Of a stretch of DNA of 64,000 nt, positions 60,707 through 64,000 are shown piece by piece; position 1 is the stretch's first letter; each line of letters begins with the position of its first letter. Position numbers and translations under genes: made by a program. Source of the stretch: PALSA-607 sp963737705 (GTDB lineage Bacteria; Actinomycetota; Actinomycetes; Acidothermales; Acidothermaceae); the NCBI GenBank assembly GCA_963737705.1, contig CAVTTP010000007.1, forward strand, positions 1-64,000, given 5' to 3'. The notes beneath the pieces are model-generated. The model had not been told where the DNA came from, did no database searches, and saw only the letters and a program-made list of their open reading frames with translations.

Positions 60707-63442
60707 CTACCCGACCGAGGAGTAGGCCACCACTCCCCTGCGCAACGCCGTCATCGCACGTTCGGCAACTGGCCGGACGTCGTCGTCGGCGGCGAGTGCA
60801 ATCTGCCCGAGCAGGTCGAGTAGTTGCCGAATCCATCGCACGAAGTCGCCGGCCGACATTGCGTTGTCGGTGAGCACCGAATCAAGGCTGGCACCAGCGG
60901 CCCAGCGATATGCCGCCCAGGCAAAGCCAGGCGCCGGCTCGCGCAGGAAGTCCAACCGCCGGTCGCGCTCTGCTCGGGCGAGCTGCCCCCACAACTTCAT
61001 CGTGTCGTCGATCACGTCGGGCACCCTGCCGCGCGGCAAGCGAGGCGGTGCGGTCGTCGGCTCTCGCACCTCGAACACCAGAGCAGACACGCACGCGGCC
61101 AGTTCGGCTGGTGTGAGATCTCGCCACACACCACCTCTGAGGCACTCGGCGGCAAGCAAGTCGAGCTCGCCGTACAAGCGGGCCAGTCGTCGTCCGGCAT
61201 CGGTGACCTGCTCGCCCTTGAGGTAGCCGAGGTGATCGAGCAAGTCACACACCCGATCGAACACGCGGGCGATGGAGTTGGTGCGATTCTCGACGCGGCG
61301 ACGCAACCCGTCGGTGTCGCGACGTAGCCGCCAATAGCGTTCTGCCCATCGTGCATGCTGCTCGCGGTCGGCGCAGCCGTGGCAGGGGTGGGCGCGCAGC
61401 TGCGCGCGAAGCTCGGTGATCTGTCCCGCGACTTCGTCGGTAACTCCACCGCGCGCAGGTCGTGCGGCGTCGTCGTGCGCTTTGTCGAACCCGTGATTGC
61501 GCATGGTGATGACGAGATCGCGACGGTCTTGTGGGTTGCGCCCGCTGAACGTCTTCGGTATCCGGACCCGGCCGATCGGCTCCACAGGCGTCGGGAAATC
61601 CAGCACTGACAGGCGTTTGACCTGTCGCTCCTCTGTGAGCACGACCGGCCGCGCGTCTTCGGTTCCCGTCTGCAGGCCCGGGTCGAGCACGATCGCGAGA
61701 CCCGCGCGGCGCCCGACCGGAATGCGCACGACGTCGCCGGGTTTCAGCTTCTCCATTGAGGCGGCCGCTGCGGCACGTCGCAGCGCTGCACCCGACTTAG
61801 CAGACTCCGCCTCGACGTCGGATAGCTTGCGGCGCAGAGCTGCGTACTCCTCGAAGTCACCGAGGTGGCAGCTCATTGCCTCGCGGTACCCGTCGAGCGC
61901 CTCGTCGTTTTTCTGAATCTGGCGGGCCAATCCAACGACTGCGCGATCGGCCTGGAATTGCGCAAAGGACGACTCCAACAGCACTCGCGCCCTATCTCTG
62001 CCGACCTGGCCGACCAGATTGACCGCCATGTTGTACGACGGCCGGAAGCTCGAGCGCAGTGGATACGTCCGCGTCGATGCGAGCCCGGCCACTGTTCCCG
62101 GGTCAAGACCCTGTGTCCAGAGCACGACGGCGTGGCCCTCGACGTCGATGCCGCGACGCCCGGCGCGTCCGGTCAGTTGCGTGTACTCCCCCGGCGTCAC
62201 ATCGACGTGCGCCTCACCATTCCACTTCACCAGCTTTTCGAGCACCACCGTGCGGGCCGGCATGTTGATGCCGAGCGCGAGAGTCTCGGTCGCGAAGACC
62301 GCCTTCACCAGGCCTCGGGTGAACAGCTCCTCGACGACTTCTTTGAACGTGGGCAACATCCCGGCGTGATGCGCGGCGATACCGCGCTGGAGAGCTTCGA
62401 GCCACTCGTGATACCCGAGGATGTGCAGGTCCTCCTCCGGGATCGACGTCGTGCGTTCCTCGACGATGGCGCGTACCTCGGCCGCCTCCGCGGGCGTGTT
62501 GAGTCGCACGCCGGCTCGCAGGCACTGAACCACCGCGCCCTCGCAGCCCGCTCGACTGAAGATGAAGGTGATCGCGGGCAGCAGCCCGTCGGCGTCCAAC
62601 CGCTCGATGACGTCGACCCGGCTCGGGGTGTCACGACGGCGCGGCCGCCGATCGCCGCGGTTGCCTGAACGGCTGCGATCAACCGCGCGAACCCGCCGCT
62701 CCTCGTTGCCGGTCACGCGAGCCAGTTCGGGATTGACCTTCAGCTCATGGCCATCGGCGATGAACATGTCGTACATGCGCGGCCCGACCATCATGTGCTG
62801 CCACAGCGGAACCGGACGGTGCTCCTCGACGATCACCGTGGTCTCGCCCCGAACCGTGACCAGCCAGTCGGCAAACTCCTCGGCGTTGCTCACGGTGGCC
62901 GAGAGCGAGACGAGGCGCACCGATTCGGGGAGATGGATGATGACCTCTTCCCACACACCACCCCGGATGCGGTCGGCGAGATAGTGCACCTCGTCCATCA
63001 CGACGTATCCAAGACCGGTGAGTGTCGGCGACGAGGCGTACAGCATGTTCCGTAAGACCTCGGTGGTCATGACGACCACGGGCGCCTCGCCGTTGATGGT
63101 GTTGTCGCCGGTCAGCAGACCGACCTTCGCCGAACCGTAACGTCGCACGAGGTCGGCGTACTTCTGGTTCGACAGCGCCTTGATCGGCGTCGTGTAGAAG
63201 CACTTGCGGCCTTCGGCCAGTGCGAGATGGACGGCAAACTCACCGACCAGCGTCTTGCCCGACCCCGTCGGCGCCGCCACCAGCACCCCGTGACCGTCCT
63301 CGAGGGCACGGCAGGCCCGGAGTTGGAAGTCGTCGAGCGGGAAATCGTAGAGCGCCTGGAAGCTCTCACCGGCTGAAGTCGCTCGCTGCCGGGCTGCTGC
63401 GTACTTCTCCGCGGGACTGGGCTCGGCGGACACAACATCCAC
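60707..63442 (-). CDS. helY: DEAD/DEAH-box helicase HelY
   Basis: About 911 residues, Ski2/Mtr4-like. Motif I is VAAPTGSGKTLVGEFAVHLA, Ia TTPIKALSNQKYADL, II VVMDEVHYLADRIRGGVWEE, III SLSATVSNAEEFADW, V FATETLALGINMPARTVVLE, VI YTQLTGRAGRRGIDVEGH. A C-terminal helical region of about 350 residues matches Rv2092c. Likely an RNA helicase; its role in actinobacteria is unclear. The frame runs further upstream through 12-bp repeats coding Gly-Trp-Asp-Ala units, so I set the start at GTG 63442 (GTG 63433 also possible); neither has a good ribosome-binding site. Confidence 0.93.
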   Translation of the reverse strand: MDVVSAEPSPAEKYAAARQRATSAGESFQALYDFPLDDFQLRACRALEDGHGVLVAAPTGSGKTLVGEFAVHLALAEGRKCFYTTPIKALSNQKYADLVRRYGSAKVGLLTGDNTINGEAPVVVMTTEVLRNMLYASSPTLTGLGYVVMDEVHYLADRIRGGVWEEVIIHLPESVRLVSLSATVSNAEEFADWLVTVRGETTVIVEEHRPVPLWQHMMVGPRMYDMFIADGHELKVNPELARVTGNEERRVRAVDRSRSGNRGDRRPRRRDTPSRVDVIERLDADGLLPAITFIFSRAGCEGAVVQCLRAGVRLNTPAEAAEVRAIVEERTTSIPEEDLHILGYHEWLEALQRGIAAHHAGMLPTFKEVVEELFTRGLVKAVFATETLALGINMPARTVVLEKLVKWNGEAHVDVTPGEYTQLTGRAGRRGIDVEGHAVVLWTQGLDPGTVAGLASTRTYPLRSSFRPSYNMAVNLVGQVGRDRARVLLESSFAQFQADRAVVGLARQIQKNDEALDGYREAMSCHLGDFEEYAALRRKLSDVEAESAKSGAALRRAAAAASMEKLKPGDVVRIPVGRRAGLAIVLDPGLQTGTEDARPVVLTEERQVKRLSVLDFPTPVEPIGRVRIPKTFSGRNPQDRRDLVITMRNHGFDKAHDDAARPARGGVTDEVAGQITELRAQLRAHPCHGCADREQHARWAERYWRLRRDTDGLRRRVENRTNSIARVFDRVCDLLDHLGYLKGEQVTDAGRRLARLYGELDLLAAECLRGGVWRDLTPAELAACVSALVFEVREPTTAPPRLPRGRVPDVIDDTMKLWGQLARAERDRRLDFLREPAPGFAWAAYRWAAGASLDSVLTDNAMSAGDFVRWIRQLLDLLGQIALAADDDVRPVAERAMTALRRGVVAYSSVG

Positions 63443-63457
63443 GCTACGCGGTCGCCG

Positions 63458-63552
63458 CCACCCCGCGTCCCACCCCGCGTCCCACCCCGCCCTCCACCCC
63501 GCGTCCCACCCCGCCCTCCACCCCGCGTCCCACCCCACCCTCCACCCCGCGA
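63458..63552 (-). repeat. Eight 12-bp tandem repeats before helY
   Basis: The unit CCACCCCGCGTC or CCACCCCGCCCT (plus strand) is repeated eight times without spacers (63458-63469, then every 12 bp to 63552, the last cut short). On the minus strand the units stay open in the helY frame and would read Gly-Trp-Asp-Ala / Gly-Trp-Arg-Ala. It is too short and spacer-free for a CRISPR array. Confidence 0.9.
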
Positions 63553-63613
63553 TGATCATGGGGAAATGGGGGTGTTTCCTTACGGAGAACGCCCCATTTC
63601 CCCATGATCATCG
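63550..63613. repeat. 22-bp perfect inverted repeat between tatC and helY
   Basis: The 22-base arm 63550-63571, starting CGATGATCATGGGGAAAT, is exactly complementary to 63592-63613, ending ATTTCCCCATGATCATCG. The 20-base loop can pair partly with itself (TTTCC with GGAGA). Each arm contains the small palindrome ATGATCAT. It lies 15 bp after the tatC stop (minus strand) and directly upstream of the 12-bp repeats. It could be a terminator for tatC or a REP-type mobile repeat. Confidence 0.85.
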
Positions 63614-63627
63614 CTAGGAGAAGAGCG

Positions 63628-64000
63628 TCAGAGGGACGAGAGGTTCAGCGGTGAGGGCTCGTCGTCCGGTAGGTCGGTAAACGTATCGGGCGACTGGGCG
63701 TCGGTCTTTGCCTTGCGCTTGTCGTGTATTCGAGCGATCTGCGTCGCTACCTCGAGTAGGGCGACGAGCGGCAGACCGAGCGCCAGCATCGTGAACGGAT
63801 CGCCGGACGGCGTCGCGACCGCGGCGAAGACGAAGCACAGGAAGATCGACAGCCGCCGGCTCTTCTTCAGTCGGGCGTAGCTCAACACACCAACCATGTT
63901 CAACATGACGATCAGCAAGGGAACGTCGAACGATGCGCCGAAGATCAGGAGCATCGCCATCGCATACGACAAGTAGTGGTCGATCGAAATCAGGCTGACC
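63628..64000 (-). CDS. tatC: Sec-independent translocase TatC (C-terminal part)
   Basis: Partial; the gene continues beyond the window edge at 64000. The visible ~124 residues read SLISIDHYLSYAMAMLLIFG, then FDVPLLIVMLNMVGVLSYAR, KSRRLSIFLCFVFAAVATPS and GDPFTMLALGLPLVALLEVA, the last four membrane helices of TatC, with a polar tail. TatC recognises twin-arginine signals. Gene order tatC-helY equals Rv2093c-Rv2092c. Confidence 0.93.
   Translation of the reverse strand, partial: VSLISIDHYLSYAMAMLLIFGASFDVPLLIVMLNMVGVLSYARLKKSRRLSIFLCFVFAAVATPSGDPFTMLALGLPLVALLEVATQIARIHDKRKAKTDAQSPDTFTDLPDDEPSPLNLSSL

Noticed and set aside
63458..63552. CRISPR-like repeat array
   Set aside because: Units are 12 bp, contiguous and without spacers, and no cas genes are present.

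Overview
The window reads as one contiguous piece of a high-GC actinobacterial chromosome. Many starts are GTG or TTG, neighbouring genes often overlap by 4 bp (ATGA or GTGA), and several genes are typical of the phylum: RbpA, SteA, an MctB-like domain, the DUF881-Sbp-DUF881 trio, a GarA-like FHA protein, an FtsR-like MerR regulator and HelY. Gene order follows several blocks known from Mycobacterium tuberculosis (about Rv1691-Rv1713, Rv1822-Rv1832, Rv2050-Rv2051 and Rv2090-Rv2093). There are no mycolate or sporulation markers, so I would place it only as a non-mycobacterial actinomycete, possibly of the Frankiales or a related order.

Region by region. 1-24.5 kb is a core housekeeping block: TPR protein, SSB-like protein, DUF1015 protein, HAD phosphatase, TlyA, NAD kinase, RecN, a SteA-MctB fusion, CTP synthase, NUDIX hydrolase, alanine dehydrogenase and XerD. 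It continues with a chromosome-maintenance operon (ParA, RHH-like protein, degenerate M50 protein, ScpA, ScpB, RluB), chorismate mutase and prephenate dehydrogenase, Cmk, Der and tRNA-Pro(GGG). 24.8-37.5 kb holds a lipoprotein, a CDP-alcohol phosphatidyltransferase, a sugar nucleotidyltransferase/phosphomutase fusion, the DUF881/Sbp trio, GcvH, the GarA-like protein, FtsR, a DUF151 nuclease, a second MerR regulator, and glycine decarboxylase behind a tandem glycine riboswitch. 37.5-53.9 kb is more accessory: a HAD protein and an Rv2578c-type radical SAM protein with an SOS box, an ECF sigma/anti-sigma pair, MntP, a DGPF protein with its ECF42-type sigma factor, a secreted beta-propeller, a hydrolase, YihY, a cyclophilin lipoprotein, an ABC exporter, a PLP deaminase/aldolase, a hemerythrin and a dehydrogenase. 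54-64 kb returns to core genes: RbpA, Ppm and Lnt as separate genes, a CAP protein, an acyl-CoA dehydrogenase, a 5'-3' exonuclease, HelY and the end of TatC.

The observations I rate highest are these. First, a single ORF joins the cell-separation protein SteA to the MctB/SteB-type protein through one shared transmembrane helix. Second, upstream of lnt there is an untranslated stretch of over 600 bp with a 32-bp near-perfect palindrome, a consensus-like promoter and a branched structured element. Third, an SOS-box-like palindrome lies in front of the radical SAM gene. Fourth, a zinc-motif-less M50-like membrane protein sits inside the ParA/ScpAB operon. Fifth, a 22-bp perfect inverted repeat abuts eight 12-bp tandem repeats at the 5' end of helY. 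Two genes appear frame-broken (1-400 and 4935-5254). All assignments come from reading the sequence and recalling protein families; no search was run.
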